From Octadecabacter sp. SW4 (GTDB lineage Bacteria > Pseudomonadota > Alphaproteobacteria > Rhodobacterales > Rhodobacteraceae), in NCBI RefSeq assembly GCF_008065155.1, contig NZ_CP042819.1:1550001-1614000 (forward strand): a DNA stretch of 64,000 bases, in the 5' to 3' direction. Below are positions 28,812 through 38,407 of this stretch, piece by piece. Below the pieces are notes generated by a model. That model saw nothing but the letters and a program-made list of their open reading frames with translations. It did not search any database and had not been told where the DNA came from. How positions within the stretch are numbered: the first letter of the stretch is position 1; every line of letters starts with the position of its first letter. The position numbers and the translations under genes are program-made.

Positions 28812-29863
28812 CCGATCATCTTGCCCGCCTGCCCCAGACTGTCGTAATGCAGCCGCAAGCGTTGCAAGGCGATCCGCAGCACGATCTTGCCCGAACGCGC
28901 CGACCAGCCCATGTGCTTTTCTGTTGTTTCCATACCTTCAAGGAAACAACAGCAGCGTAGCGCGATATCGGCCAGACCGGGGCCAAGATCGGCCAGGGCC
29001 GCCTTGACGCGCGCATCTGCGGCCGCGGGCGAATTGCCAGGCGCGCTTGTGTGGGTCTGGGTGGTGCCAGCGGTCAGGAAACTGTCCCAGTCCTGGGTGA
29101 CACGCGGACCCATCTGCGCCAGCTCGAAATCTTCGCGCAGGCGTTCGCCCGCCCGCACCAATGCGGTGCTTAAAAACGGTTTGCCATCCTTGTCGCGTCG
29201 CCGTGCCAGCCCGTTCAGCGGGCTTTCGGCCGGGGCAAGCGCGCGGGCATGATCAAAGCTGGCGCGCACTTCGGCCATGCCGGTCGCGCGGTTTTCATCG
29301 CTGGCCATGAAGGCGCGCAACTGGTGGCGCCCCGCCGCCGTCACGCGGTATTTCACCACCCGTGCGTCCGGATTGTCGGTGGCGATCCAGTCATTGAGGG
29401 CCAGCACCTGCGCCACGTCCTGTCCGACCACGGCGGACCGCGTCGTGCTGCCATCGGGGGCATCACGCACCACCACGGCCATTTCCATGTCCTGCGCGAC
29501 GGCCAGCACTGCGCCGGTTTCAACCAGACGGCGCAGGGCGCGGCTGCACTCGGCGCTGATACGTTGCTGTTCCTCGTGGGCGTGCGTGCGGGGGGTCTGT
29601 ATCATGCATGGCTCCTGTTGCAAAAGCGAAGCTGCATCAGAGTTTTCGGAAAGCCGGCGCAGGGCCGCATCGACCAGCGGATCGTCACGGCGGTTTTCGA
29701 TCCGGCGCACCTGACGCAGAATCGTGCTGGCATGAACTTCGGCGGCGCGGGCGAGTGCGCGAATGGATGTGCCCGCAGCGGTGTGATCAAGATAGTGACG
29801 CACCGGTTGCGGCACCAATTCAGGCAGCACCCGCGCGACCATGAAACGTGGTTCAGTCCGCAT
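28808..29863 (-). CDS. DUF6456 domain HTH-type regulator
   Basis: 351 residues. The N-terminal region contains an HTH-like segment (SIRALARAAEVHASTILRQVRRIE) and the C-terminal third (NGLARRRDKDGKPFLSTALVRAGERLREDFELAQMG and on) is the DUF6456 domain as I recall it from Rhodobacteraceae. Likely a DNA-binding protein of unknown target. I prefer ATG 29863, which has GGGGA just upstream; a GTG at 29917 would add 18 residues. Divergent from a DUF6477 gene, a constant neighbour in this family. Confidence 0.72.
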   Translation of the reverse strand: MRTEPRFMVARVLPELVPQPVRHYLDHTAAGTSIRALARAAEVHASTILRQVRRIENRRDDPLVDAALRRLSENSDAASLLQQEPCMIQTPRTHAHEEQQRISAECSRALRRLVETGAVLAVAQDMEMAVVVRDAPDGSTTRSAVVGQDVAQVLALNDWIATDNPDARVVKYRVTAAGRHQLRAFMASDENRATGMAEVRASFDHARALAPAESPLNGLARRRDKDGKPFLSTALVRAGERLREDFELAQMGPRVTQDWDSFLTAGTTQTHTSAPGNSPAAADARVKAALADLGPGLADIALRCCCFLEGMETTEKHMGWSARSGKIVLRIALQRLRLHYDSLGQAGKMIG

Positions 29864-30085
29864 GTTGTCCCCATGTGATATGCACAGTTCTTCTGAATGC
29901 ACCCGCAAGTTGTCCACAACCTAAAGTTGTAAACGTTTCCGATTTGTTAACAATGAGCAGTTTGTTCATCATTGTTTCTAAAAGATAAACATTCTTAACC
30001 CCTGCGTTCTTAACCTTTTGCCTCTGCGCAACACCCGCATAGGTTGTGTAATTGTCCACAGGCTGGAAACAAAAGGATGCTGCTC
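29864..30085. promoter_or_regulatory. Divergent AT-rich control region with palindrome and paired TTGTCCACA sites
   Basis: This 222-bp gap is much richer in A+T than its surroundings. It holds a perfect inverted repeat AACAATGA (29949-29956) and TCATTGTT (29969-29976), and two direct copies of TTGTCCACA (29910-29918 and 30052-30060), one base different from the DnaA box TTATCCACA. The sites flank the AT-rich core. The likely role is promoter and operator for the divergent DUF6456 and DUF6477 genes. Confidence 0.45.
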
Positions 30086-30391
30086 ATGTTGGATGTTTTG
30101 GGGATGGTTGGCGCGTTGGAGCGCCCGAAATTGCTGGTCAATGCTGCCCGTTTTGGTTTGGACGATTATGACCGCGAGCGGCATTTGCGCCGCGTGCTAC
30201 GCACAGATCACCTGCCCCGCCCGGCACAGGCGCTGATGATGCTGTTAGAGCTGGAATCGGTCATGGACGGGCAACGCACAGCCAAACAGGCCGAGTATGG
30301 CATCGCCCGCCATCTGGATCTTTTGATCGCCATCATGGGCGAGGCACGGATCTTGCGCGCCACGTCCCGCCCATCAGTCGTCGCTACATAA
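30086..30391 (+). CDS. DUF6477 family small protein
   Basis: 101 residues: RPKLLVNAARFGLDDYDRERHLRRVLR followed by a helical C-terminal part (YGIARHLDLLIAIMGEARIL). I recall this pattern as DUF6477, found next to DUF6456 genes in Rhodobacteraceae. No membrane segment, no known function. ATG 30086 has AAAAGGA nine bases upstream; an ATG three codons earlier overlaps that site. It overlaps the end of the convergent mttB-like gene by 8 bp. Confidence 0.7.
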   Translation: MLDVLGMVGALERPKLLVNAARFGLDDYDRERHLRRVLRTDHLPRPAQALMMLLELESVMDGQRTAKQAEYGIARHLDLLIAIMGEARILRATSRPSVVAT

Positions 30392-31943
30392 AGCTGTCGG
30401 GCATGCTGGCCTTTTTCGCCTCGACGTAGGCGGTAAGGGCAGCATGGATTTCGGGATCAAGCGGCGGCTGCACGTAGGTATCGACCAGTTTTTGCACACG
30501 AACGCTGGCGAGGGCCTGGGTGTCGCGCGCGCCCTCCTCGTCCCATGTCTCGAAGGGCTTGTAATCAAACAGGTCCGAGCGCCAGAACGCGGTCTTGAAG
30601 TTCGCTTGCGTATGGGCGCATCCCAGATAGTGCCCGCCGGGGCCAACCTCGCGGATCGCGTCCATCGCCTGCGCGTTCTCGTCCATTTCGACACCCTTGG
30701 CCAGATGGTGCAGCGTGCCCAGCTGATCGGCATCCATGACGAATTTCTCGAAACTGGCGACAAGGCCGCCTTCGAGCCAGCCGCAGGAATGGAGCATGAA
30801 ATTCACCCCCGCCAGCAGCCCCATATTGAGGCTGTTCGCGGTTTCATAGGCGGCCTGCGCATCTGGCAGCTTTGATCCACAGAACGACCCCGCACTGCGA
30901 TAGGGCAGCCCCATGCGCCGCGCCAACTGCCCGGCCCCATAGGTGATATGCGCCGCCTCGGGCGTGCCGAATGTGGGCGCGCCAGAGTTCATGTCGATCG
31001 AGGTCACGAAAGCCCCGAAAATGACCGGCGCACCGGCGCGGATAAGCTGCGAATAGGCGACACCGGCCAGCACTTCGGCAAAGACCTGGGTCAGGGTGCC
31101 GGCCACAGATACCGGTGCCATCGCCCCGCCAACGATGAACGGCGAAATGATGCAGGCCTGATTATGGGCGGCGTAGACCTCCAAGGCGCCCATCATCGTC
31201 GCATCAAACGTCATCGGCGAATTGATATTGATCAGGTTCACCAGGACCGTGTTGTCGGCCACGAAGTCCTTGCCGAACAGAATCTCGCACATCTCGATGC
31301 TGTCCTGCGCGCGCTCGGGTTCGGTGACCGAGCCCATGAAGGGTTTGTCGCTCAGCGTCATATGCGCCAGCAACATGTCCAGATGGCGCTTGTTCACCGG
31401 CACATCGGTGGGTTCGCAAACCGTGCCGCCCGAGTGGTGCAGCCATTTCGACATATATCCCAGCTTCACGAATTTCTGGAAATCCGCGATCGTGGCATAG
31501 CGGCGTCCGCCGGTCGCGTCGCGTACAAACGGCGGGCCATAGACGGGGGCCAGCACAAGGCTCTTGCCACCGATTTCAACAGAACGTTCAGGGTTGCGGG
31601 CGTGCTGGGTGAATGTCGCGGGCGCGGTTTCACACAATTTGCGTGCCAACCCCTTGGGAATGCGCACACGCTCGCCGCTGACATCGGCCCCCGCGGCCTT
31701 CCACCGTTCCAACGCGGCTGGATTGTCGACAAATGCCACGCCGATTTCTTCCAAAATCTGTTCGGCGTTGGCCTGGATCACATCCAACGCCGCCTCGTCG
31801 AGGATTTCATAGTTGGGGATATTGCGCTGGATATACTTGGCCGTTTCCACTGACACGGCGGTGCGTTCGGCGCGCCGCGCGGCCCCGCCACCACCACGCC
31901 CACGGCGGCCTGCACGTGCTGGTTCTGCTGCTGCTTCGGTCAT
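30384..31943 (-). CDS. Non-pyrrolysine trimethylamine methyltransferase (MttB) homologue
   Basis: 519 residues with the MttB family body: PNYEILDEAALDVIQANAEQILEEIGVAF, LGYMSKWLHHSGGTVCEP, and SNLMGLLAGVNF-type core. The frame is continuous, with no in-frame amber codon that could encode pyrrolysine, so it belongs with MtgB-like enzymes that demethylate quaternary amines such as glycine betaine with a corrinoid protein. No corrinoid protein or activase gene is adjacent. The N terminus is rich in Gly/Arg. ATG 31943 follows GGGA; substrate unknown. Confidence 0.85.
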   Translation of the reverse strand: MTEAAAEPARAGRRGRGGGGAARRAERTAVSVETAKYIQRNIPNYEILDEAALDVIQANAEQILEEIGVAFVDNPAALERWKAAGADVSGERVRIPKGLARKLCETAPATFTQHARNPERSVEIGGKSLVLAPVYGPPFVRDATGGRRYATIADFQKFVKLGYMSKWLHHSGGTVCEPTDVPVNKRHLDMLLAHMTLSDKPFMGSVTEPERAQDSIEMCEILFGKDFVADNTVLVNLININSPMTFDATMMGALEVYAAHNQACIISPFIVGGAMAPVSVAGTLTQVFAEVLAGVAYSQLIRAGAPVIFGAFVTSIDMNSGAPTFGTPEAAHITYGAGQLARRMGLPYRSAGSFCGSKLPDAQAAYETANSLNMGLLAGVNFMLHSCGWLEGGLVASFEKFVMDADQLGTLHHLAKGVEMDENAQAMDAIREVGPGGHYLGCAHTQANFKTAFWRSDLFDYKPFETWDEEGARDTQALASVRVQKLVDTYVQPPLDPEIHAALTAYVEAKKASMPDSFM

Positions 31944-32092
31944 GGCGATCATCCCAATAGAATCTGTTTTGCGCAAACCTACACCCGCGCCCCCCGCGCC
32001 CTGCACGGATTTGCGGCGCATGGGGGGGAAAAGCGACATTGCGCATGTTCACCACATCTTGCACCACCCCAAGTTCCGATTTACGAGGCGTC

Positions 32093-33655
32093 ATGGATAT
32101 TCAAGCCCAACACGACCGCCTTTTGATCATCGACTTCGGATCGCAAGTGACGCAGCTGATTGCGCGCCGCCTTCGCGAACTCAACGTCTATTGTGAAATT
32201 CACCCCTATCAGAACGTCACCGACGCCTTTCTGACCGATTTCGCCCCCAAGGCGGTGATCCTGTCGGGCGGGCCGGACAGTGTGACGCGTGACGGCAGCC
32301 CGCGCGCCCCGCAACTGGTGTTTGAACTGGGCGTGCCCGTTTTGGGCATCTGTTATGGCCAGCAAACCATGATGGCGCAACTGGGCGGCCATGTGGAACG
32401 CGGCCACGGCACGGCTGAATTCGGGCGCGCCTATGTCACGCCGAAAAACACGCTGCATCTGCTCGATGGCTGGTTTCTGACCGACAAGGAACAGGTCTGG
32501 ATGAGCCACGGCGACCATGTTTCACGCATCGCGCCGGGGTTCGAGGTTTACGGCACCTCGCCCAATGCCCCTTTCGCGATCACTGCCGATGTGGCGCGCA
32601 ATTTCTATGCGGTGCAATTCCACCCCGAGGTGCATCACACGCCCAACGGCGCGAAGCTTTATGAAAATTTCGTCCGCATCGCCGGGTTTCACGGCGACTG
32701 GACGATGGGCGCCTACCGCGAAGAAGCGATCCGCAAGATCCGCGAACAGGTCGGCGACAAAAAGGTCATCTGCGGGCTATCGGGCGGTGTGGATTCATCG
32801 GTCGCCGCTGTGCTGCTGCACGAAGCGATCGGTGATCAGCTGACTTGTGTTTTTGTCGATCACGGGCTGCTGCGCCAGCACGAGGCCGAGGAAGTCGTCA
32901 CGATGTTCCGCGACAACTATAACATGCCCCTGATCCACGCCGACGAGCAGGAGTTGTTCCTGGGCGAGCTTGATGGCCAAAGCGACCCCGAAACCAAGCG
33001 CAAGATCATTGGCCGCCTGTTCATTGATGTGTTCCAGAAATACGCCAATCAGATCGCGGGCGCCGAGTTTCTGGCCCAGGGCACACTTTACCCCGATGTG
33101 ATTGAATCCGTGTCCTTTTCCGGCGGTCCCTCGGTCACAATCAAAAGCCATCACAACGTGGGCGGCCTGCCCGAAAAGATGGGCCTGAAACTGGTCGAAC
33201 CGCTGCGCGAGTTGTTCAAGGACGAGGTGCGCGAGCTGGGCCGCGAACTGGGCCTGCCGCCGTCGTTCATCGGGCGTCACCCCTTCCCCGGCCCGGGCCT
33301 CGCAATCCGTTGCCCCGGTGAGATCACCCGCGAAAAGCTTGATATCCTGCGCCGCGCCGATGCGGTCTATATCGACCAGATCCGCCGTCACGGGCTTTAT
33401 GATGATATCTGGCAGGCCTTTGTCGCCATCCTGCCCGTGCGCACGGTCGGTGTGATGGGGGACGGGCGCACCTATGATTTTGCCTGTGCCCTGCGTGCGG
33501 TCACATCCGTCGATGGGATGACCGCGGATTATTACCCGTTCTCCCATGATTTCCTTGGTGAAACGGCCACGCGGATCATCAACGAGGTGCCGGGCATCAA
33601 CCGCGTCACCTATGATATCACCTCCAAACCCCCCGGCACGATCGAGTGGGAATAG
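32093..33655 (+). CDS. guaA: GMP synthase (glutamine-hydrolysing)
   Basis: 520 residues. The glutamine amidotransferase domain has the nucleophile Cys87 (GICYGQQ) and QFHPEVHHT; the synthetase domain has the PP-loop [12 protein letters not shown]; the C-terminal dimer domain ends [12 protein letters not shown], the canonical GuaA end. It converts XMP to GMP. ATG 32093 was chosen because GAGG lies upstream and family sequence begins there. The next gene starts 10 bases before its stop. Confidence 0.96.
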   Translation: MDIQAQHDRLLIIDFGSQVTQLIARRLRELNVYCEIHPYQNVTDAFLTDFAPKAVILSGGPDSVTRDGSPRAPQLVFELGVPVLGICYGQQTMMAQLGGHVERGHGTAEFGRAYVTPKNTLHLLDGWFLTDKEQVWMSHGDHVSRIAPGFEVYGTSPNAPFAITADVARNFYAVQFHPEVHHTPNGAKLYENFVRIAGFHGDWTMGAYREEAIRKIREQVGDKKVICGLSGGVDSSVAAVLLHEAIGDQLTCVFVDHGLLRQHEAEEVVTMFRDNYNMPLIHADEQELFLGELDGQSDPETKRKIIGRLFIDVFQKYANQIAGAEFLAQGTLYPDVIESVSFSGGPSVTIKSHHNVGGLPEKMGLKLVEPLRELFKDEVRELGRELGLPPSFIGRHPFPGPGLAIRCPGEITREKLDILRRADAVYIDQIRRHGLYDDIWQAFVAILPVRTVGVMGDGRTYDFACALRAVTSVDGMTADYYPFSHDFLGETATRIINEVPGINRVTYDITSKPPGTIEWE

Positions 33656-34329
33656 CCCGTCTTCTGCGCAGGCTGCTGATCTGCGGAGTGGCTATTTGGG
33701 CGCTGACCCTGATGGCGGTGCTGGGGTGGATGCTGGCCTGGCCCGAAACGGACACCACTGATCTGGCCCCGGCGGATGTGATCATCTGCTTTGGTGCGGG
33801 GATGCGGCCCGATGGCACGCTTGCCCCCGCCAGCATTGACCGGGTCGCCACATGCGCCCAGCTTTACGCCGCCGGTGTCGCGCCCAGGGTGCTGACCACG
33901 GGCGGAACGGCCAGTCCCGATGGCCCCAGCGCAGGCGGGCAGATGGCGGCGCTGGCCCAGGACTATGGTGTGCCTGCCACTGATCTGATCGTCGAAGGGC
34001 GCGCGCAATCGACGCTACAAAACGGCCTGTTTTCCCTGCCACTGATCAGTGATGCACAACGGATCATCATCGTCAGCGAGGGCTTTCACCTGCCCCGTAG
34101 CTGGGCATCGCTGCGCTGGGCGGCATGGCAGTTGGGGCGCGACCAGCCCGATATTTCACTGGTCATGTCGAACACCGTGCGGCGCGATCCCGTATCGGGG
34201 CGGATCAACCACCGGATCATCCTGCGCGAAACGCTGGCGCTGTGGTTCAATGCTGCCCGCGCGATGGCCTACAGCCTTGGTGGGGCATTCGGTATGGCCC
34301 CCGCGGATCGGCTGGACTGGCTGCGATAA
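33646..34329 (+). CDS. YdcF/SanA-like DUF218 membrane protein
   Basis: 227 residues with a GTG start that overlaps the end of guaA by 10 bp. One N-terminal membrane helix (about residues 9-31) precedes a DUF218 domain: [28 protein letters not shown], and [24 protein letters not shown]. Proteins of this group act in envelope or vancomycin-barrier functions in enterobacteria; the role here is not established. A dispersed repeat follows the stop. Confidence 0.78.
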   Translation: MGIARLLRRLLICGVAIWALTLMAVLGWMLAWPETDTTDLAPADVIICFGAGMRPDGTLAPASIDRVATCAQLYAAGVAPRVLTTGGTASPDGPSAGGQMAALAQDYGVPATDLIVEGRAQSTLQNGLFSLPLISDAQRIIIVSEGFHLPRSWASLRWAAWQLGRDQPDISLVMSNTVRRDPVSGRINHRIILRETLALWFNAARAMAYSLGGAFGMAPADRLDWLR

Positions 34330-34354
34330 CCCGGTCGTCTTCCGTTCAATACAA

Positions 34355-34391
34355 CTCCGGGGGAGTCCGCGAGGACGGGGGCAGCGCCCCC
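34355..34391. repeat. Dispersed GC-rich repeat, copy 2, with hairpin
   Basis: Near-identical to 2590-2625, with one extra G. It ends in the same hairpin (stem GGGGGC 34377-34382, stem GCCCCC 34386-34391). It lies between two plus-strand genes, the DUF218 gene and the DMT transporter gene. Confidence 0.65.
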
Positions 34392-34460
34392 CTACCCCCA
34401 CGCAGCCTTTTCTTAATGTGCGGGCTGTGTCACATGCTTTGAAACAGTCAAGGTTCCACC

Positions 34461-35339
34461 ATGTCACCAACCCTGCAAGCAGCCCTGTGGATGACCGGCG
34501 CAATTGCGTCATTCACGGCGATGGCGATTGCCGGACGCGCTGTCAGCTTCGACCTTGATACCTTTGAAATCATGACCTACCGCAGCCTGTTCGGGCTGGG
34601 CATCGTCTTGATCGTGGCCAGCGCGGCAGGCACCCTGCGCCAGATCAGCCGCCGCCATCTTGGCATCCACCTGATCCGCAATCTGGCGCATTTTTCGGGG
34701 CAGAATCTGTGGTTCTTTGCGATCACCGTGATCCCGCTGGCGCAGGTTTTCGCGCTGGAATTCACGACACCACTCTGGGTGATCATGCTTTCGCCGCTGA
34801 TCCTTGGGGAACGGCTGACCCGGATCGGCGTGATTGCCGCGCTGATCGGTTTTACGGGCATCCTGCTGGTTGCCCAGCCCGGTGCGACGCCGCTTGGCGC
34901 AGGGGTAATCGCCGCCGCGCTCAGCGCCGTGGGGTTTGCCATTTCGGCCATCCTGACACGCCGCTTGACCCGCAGCGAAACGATCACCTGTATCCTGTTC
35001 TATCTCACGGCGATGCAGGCGGTCTTTGGCCTGATCTTTGCGGGATTTGACGGCGATATGGCCTTGCCAAGCGCGCAAACACTGCCCTGGCTTTTGCTGA
35101 TCGGCTGTGCGGGCTTGCTGGCGCATTTCTGCCTGACCTCGGCCTTGCGGATTGCACCGGCCAGCGTGGTGATGCCAATGGATTTCGTGCGCCTGCCGGT
35201 AATCGCCCTGATCGGTGCGCAGTTCTACGGCGAAGTGCTTGATCCGCTGGTGTTTGTCGGGGCGGCGCTGATCTTTGGCGGCAACTACCTCAACATCCGG
35301 TTCGGACAGGCAAAAGCGCCCTTAGTAACGCAAAAGTAA
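34461..35339 (+). CDS. DMT/EamA family transporter
   Basis: 292 residues, ten predicted membrane helices in two EamA repeats. Typical blocks are AIAGRAVSFDLDTFEIMTYRSLFGL near the start, LEFTTPLWVIMLSPLILGERLT at the end of repeat one, and MDFVRLPVIALIGAQFYGEVLD in repeat two. The family exports metabolites or amino acids; the substrate cannot be inferred. It is transcribed alone, after a dispersed repeat and before a FadL-like gene. Confidence 0.82.
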   Translation: MSPTLQAALWMTGAIASFTAMAIAGRAVSFDLDTFEIMTYRSLFGLGIVLIVASAAGTLRQISRRHLGIHLIRNLAHFSGQNLWFFAITVIPLAQVFALEFTTPLWVIMLSPLILGERLTRIGVIAALIGFTGILLVAQPGATPLGAGVIAAALSAVGFAISAILTRRLTRSETITCILFYLTAMQAVFGLIFAGFDGDMALPSAQTLPWLLLIGCAGLLAHFCLTSALRIAPASVVMPMDFVRLPVIALIGAQFYGEVLDPLVFVGAALIFGGNYLNIRFGQAKAPLVTQK

Positions 35340-35378
35340 CGCTACGGCGCGAATACAACTTTGACGTTGCGTAAAGAA

Positions 35379-35407
35379 TTGACCGAAACGTGATCCGGAC
35401 TTTAGCA
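35379..35407 (+). promoter_or_regulatory. Candidate sigma-70 promoter for the FadL-like gene
   Basis: TTGACC (35379-35384), a 17-base spacer, and TTAGCA (35402-35407) lie 55 bp before the ATG of the outer-membrane gene. The -10 element is weak, so this is only a candidate. Confidence 0.4.
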
Positions 35408-35462
35408 ATGGTGCCGGGACGAGGATCTGCGCAGGCAACGCGCAACACACAGGGAAGAGAGT

Positions 35463-36518
35463 ATGAACAAGTTTATGACCGCAGGCGCCGCCCTGCTTGC
35501 GACCACCACGATGGCCACCGCGGGTGGGATTGACCGTTCTGGTCAGCCGATCACAGCAATCTTTGAAGACGGCGATTACGTCGAACTGACGTTTGGGATG
35601 GTTTCGCCAAGCATCAGCGGCACAGCCTTCGGTCAGGCTTCGGGCAATATCGGCGTCGATTATACGCAAATCGGTTTTGCGCTGAAGACCGATCTGTCCG
35701 ATGCGCTGTCGCTTGCGGTCATTCTTGACCAGCCATTTGGCGCGTCGGTTTCATATGACGATCCTGGCTATGCTCTTGCGGGGTCTTCTGCCAAGGTGGA
35801 GTCCCTAGGAACAACGGTGATTGGCCGTTACCGGATCAATGAGAACTTTAGCGTCCATGCAGGCGTGCGTCATGTGACCGCCAGCGGTGAATACACCGGC
35901 ATTACATCTGCCCCACTGCCCGCAGGTGCTTATTCATCGGTTTATTCACCTGATAGTGCAACAGGCTACGTTATCGGTGCCGCATACGAACGTCCGGATA
36001 TCGCAATGCGCATCGCCCTGACCTATTCCAGCGCGCTTGATTTTTCGCTCGATGGAAGCGCAGGCGACCTGACTGCGAACATGCCTGAATCCGTCAACCT
36101 CGATTTCCAGACAGGTATCGCCGCCGACACGCTCTTGTTTGGCTCGATCCGCTATGCCGCCTGGGACGGTGTGACACTGACCGACAGCACCCCGCCCGTT
36201 GGCGACATTGTGTCATATACTGACGATGTCATCACTTATAACGTTGGCGTTGGGCGTCGTTTCTCGGACAATTTCGCGGCCTCGGTTTCGATTGGCCACG
36301 AGCGCAGCACCGGCACGCCAACAGGGAATCTGGGGCCAACGGACGGTTATACCAGCCTTCAGCTTGGTGGGGCCTATGACCTTGGCAACGGCCTCGAGAT
36401 TTCCGGCGGCCTGCGTTACGTCTGGATCGGTGATGCAGTAACCGTGCCACCCATCGGCGGCGTGTTTAACGACAATACTGCCGTGGCCGTAGGCCTCAAG
36501 ATGGCTTACAACTTCTAA
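35463..36518 (+). CDS. FadL/OmpP1 family outer-membrane protein
   Basis: 351 residues with a signal peptide (KFMTAGAALLATTTMATAGG) and a beta-rich body. The mature start (GGIDRSGQPITAIFEDGDYVEL) and ASGNIGVDYTQIGFALKTDLSD match the FadL/OmpP1 group as seen in roseobacters, and the protein ends MAYNF with terminal Phe. Such channels take up hydrophobic molecules such as fatty acids. It is shorter than E. coli FadL. A strong terminator follows (36543-36569). Confidence 0.82.
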   Translation: MNKFMTAGAALLATTTMATAGGIDRSGQPITAIFEDGDYVELTFGMVSPSISGTAFGQASGNIGVDYTQIGFALKTDLSDALSLAVILDQPFGASVSYDDPGYALAGSSAKVESLGTTVIGRYRINENFSVHAGVRHVTASGEYTGITSAPLPAGAYSSVYSPDSATGYVIGAAYERPDIAMRIALTYSSALDFSLDGSAGDLTANMPESVNLDFQTGIAADTLLFGSIRYAAWDGVTLTDSTPPVGDIVSYTDDVITYNVGVGRRFSDNFAASVSIGHERSTGTPTGNLGPTDGYTSLQLGGAYDLGNGLEISGGLRYVWIGDAVTVPPIGGVFNDNTAVAVGLKMAYNF

Positions 36519-36542
36519 GCCACGTCAATATCACACAACATC

Positions 36543-36569
36543 AGCCCCGCCCAACCGGCGGGGCTTTTT
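36543..36569 (+). terminator. Rho-independent terminator after the FadL-like gene
   Basis: Perfect stem AGCCCCGCC (36543-36551) and GGCGGGGCT (36557-36565) with a five-base loop, followed by TTTT. Confidence 0.8.
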
Positions 36570-36606
36570 CGTTGCAGGGCTGGGGCGCGCGCGCTACCTA
36601 ACGGGC

Positions 36607-37458
36607 ATGATTTATGAAACCGCATCCGATTGGTTGAATGCCCCGCAAAAGCGGGTGCTTTTGTTCGGCATGTCCGGCCTTGGGAAAACCCATGTGTCCA
36701 ACATGCTGCGCGCCAGCGGCGATTGGTTTCACTACTCGGTCGATTACCGGATCGGCACGCGCTATATGGGCGAATTGATCGCCGACAACGCCAAGCGCGA
36801 AGCGATGCAGGTGCCGTTCTTGCGCGATTTGCTGCTGTCGGACAGCATCTATATCGGCTCGAACATCACGTTTGATAATCTGACACCTGTGTCCACCTAT
36901 CTGGGCAAACCGGGCGATCCGGCCCAAGGTGGCCTGCCAATGGCGGAATTCAAGCGGCGCCAGGCGCAGTTTCAGGCCGCCGAGATTGCCGCGCTCAATG
37001 ACACACCGCATTTCATTGACCGTGCGGGCGCGCTTTATGGCTATCCGCATTTCATCTGCGATACCGGCGGGTCGATCTGTGAATGGGTCAATGGCACGGA
37101 TGATGATCCTCTGATGCAGATGCTATCGCAGAACTGCCTGATGGTCTGGATCAAAGGCAGCGATGCACACACCGCAGAACTGGTGCGCCGCTTTGACAAG
37201 GCGCCAAAACCGATGGCCTATCGCCCTGATTTTCTGGCAGATTGCTGGGACAGATATCTGAATGAAAACAATCTGTCAGAAGGTGATGTTAATCCTGATG
37301 ACTTCATCCGCTGGACCTATGCCAGCGCGCTGGCGCACCGCCAGCCACTTTACGAGCGAATGTCGCGCTGGGGTGTCACCGTCACGGCTGAAGCGATCGC
37401 AGATCTGCGCAGCCCGGCGGATTTTGACGCCCTGATCGCCCGCTCCCTGCCGGCCTAG
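36607..37458 (+). CDS. P-loop ATPase of unknown role, upstream of metA
   Basis: 283 residues. A Walker A motif is clear at residues 21-28 (GMSGLGKT), preceded by the strand RVLLF. Further conserved-looking parts are [19 protein letters not shown] and [12 protein letters not shown], the latter possibly Walker B-like. The size and fold suggest a kinase-like P-loop NTPase. I recall such genes near metA in other roseobacters, but no function. It begins 38 bp after a terminator and ends 31 bp before metA, so the two may form an operon. Confidence 0.75.
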   Translation: MIYETASDWLNAPQKRVLLFGMSGLGKTHVSNMLRASGDWFHYSVDYRIGTRYMGELIADNAKREAMQVPFLRDLLLSDSIYIGSNITFDNLTPVSTYLGKPGDPAQGGLPMAEFKRRQAQFQAAEIAALNDTPHFIDRAGALYGYPHFICDTGGSICEWVNGTDDDPLMQMLSQNCLMVWIKGSDAHTAELVRRFDKAPKPMAYRPDFLADCWDRYLNENNLSEGDVNPDDFIRWTYASALAHRQPLYERMSRWGVTVTAEAIADLRSPADFDALIARSLPA

Positions 37459-37489
37459 CGCCTGTCCCACCTTCGCCGAAAGCAAGACA

Positions 37490-38407
37490 ATGCCCATCAA
37501 GATTCCCGCCGACCTGCCCGCCTTTGATGTCCTCACCCGCGAGGGCGTCAACGTCATGTCCGAAGATCAGGCCGCCCGTCAGGATATCCGCCCCCTGCGG
37601 ATCGCCCTGCTGAACCTGATGCCCAAGAAAATCCAGACCGAAACCCAGTTTGCCCGCCTGATCGGTGCAACCGCGCTGCAAATCGAGCTGACCCTCATCA
37701 AGATGAGCGATCACGAGGCCAAAACCACCGCTGCCGAACATATGGAAGAATTCTATCGCCCCTTCGGCGAGGTGAAAAACGAACGTTTCGACGGGCTGAT
37801 CATCACCGGCGCGCCAATCGAACACCTGCCCTTTGATCAGGTCACCTATTGGGACGAACTGCGCGAGATCTTCGCCTGGACCCAGACCCACGTTCATTCC
37901 ACCTTTGGCGTTTGCTGGGGCGGCATGGCGATGATCAACCACTTTCATGGCATCAAAAAACACATGCTGGATCACAAGGCATTCGGCTGTTTCCGCCATT
38001 ATGTGACGGATGCGTCATCACCATATTTACGCGGTTTTTCAGATGATTGCGTGATTCCCGTCAGCCGCTGGACGGAGATGCGCCAGGATGAAATCGACGC
38101 CGCGACCGGCCTGCGCACCCTGATCACCAGCCCCGATGCGGGCCCGTGCTTGGTCGAAGACCCCGCGCATCGTGCGCTCTATATCTTCAACCACTTCGAA
38201 TATGACAGCGGCACCCTCAAGGAAGAATATGATCGCGACGTGGCGACAGGCACGCCGATCAACGTGCCGCAAAACTACTATCCGAACGATGACCCGACGA
38301 AACCGCCGCAAAATCGCTGGAGAAGTCACGCACACCTTCTATATGGTAACTGGCTGACCCAAGTGTATCAGTCCACACCGTATGATTTGAATGAAATTGG
38401 CCATTAA
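37490..38407 (+). CDS. metA: Homoserine O-acetyltransferase (MetA family)
   Basis: 305 residues, colinear with the MetA family: [20 protein letters not shown] start, catalytic Cys142 in GVCWGGMAM, and the ARGH-like NHFEY and YPNDDPT parts. Residue 111 is Glu (TGAPIE), which in studied MetA enzymes marks acetyl-CoA use, while Gly at this place marks succinyl-CoA use. The product is therefore probably O-acetylhomoserine for methionine synthesis. It overlaps the next gene by 17 bp. Confidence 0.92.
   Translation: MPIKIPADLPAFDVLTREGVNVMSEDQAARQDIRPLRIALLNLMPKKIQTETQFARLIGATALQIELTLIKMSDHEAKTTAAEHMEEFYRPFGEVKNERFDGLIITGAPIEHLPFDQVTYWDELREIFAWTQTHVHSTFGVCWGGMAMINHFHGIKKHMLDHKAFGCFRHYVTDASSPYLRGFSDDCVIPVSRWTEMRQDEIDAATGLRTLITSPDAGPCLVEDPAHRALYIFNHFEYDSGTLKEEYDRDVATGTPINVPQNYYPNDDPTKPPQNRWRSHAHLLYGNWLTQVYQSTPYDLNEIGH

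Noticed and set aside
29864..30085. Replication origin
   Set aside because: Only two near-matches to DnaA boxes and no origin-type neighbours (dnaA, hemE, parAB); a promoter region explains it better.
37459..37489. SAM riboswitch before metA
   Set aside because: Only 31 bp separate metA from the gene before it, too short for a SAM-II structure, and none is seen before the ATPase gene either.
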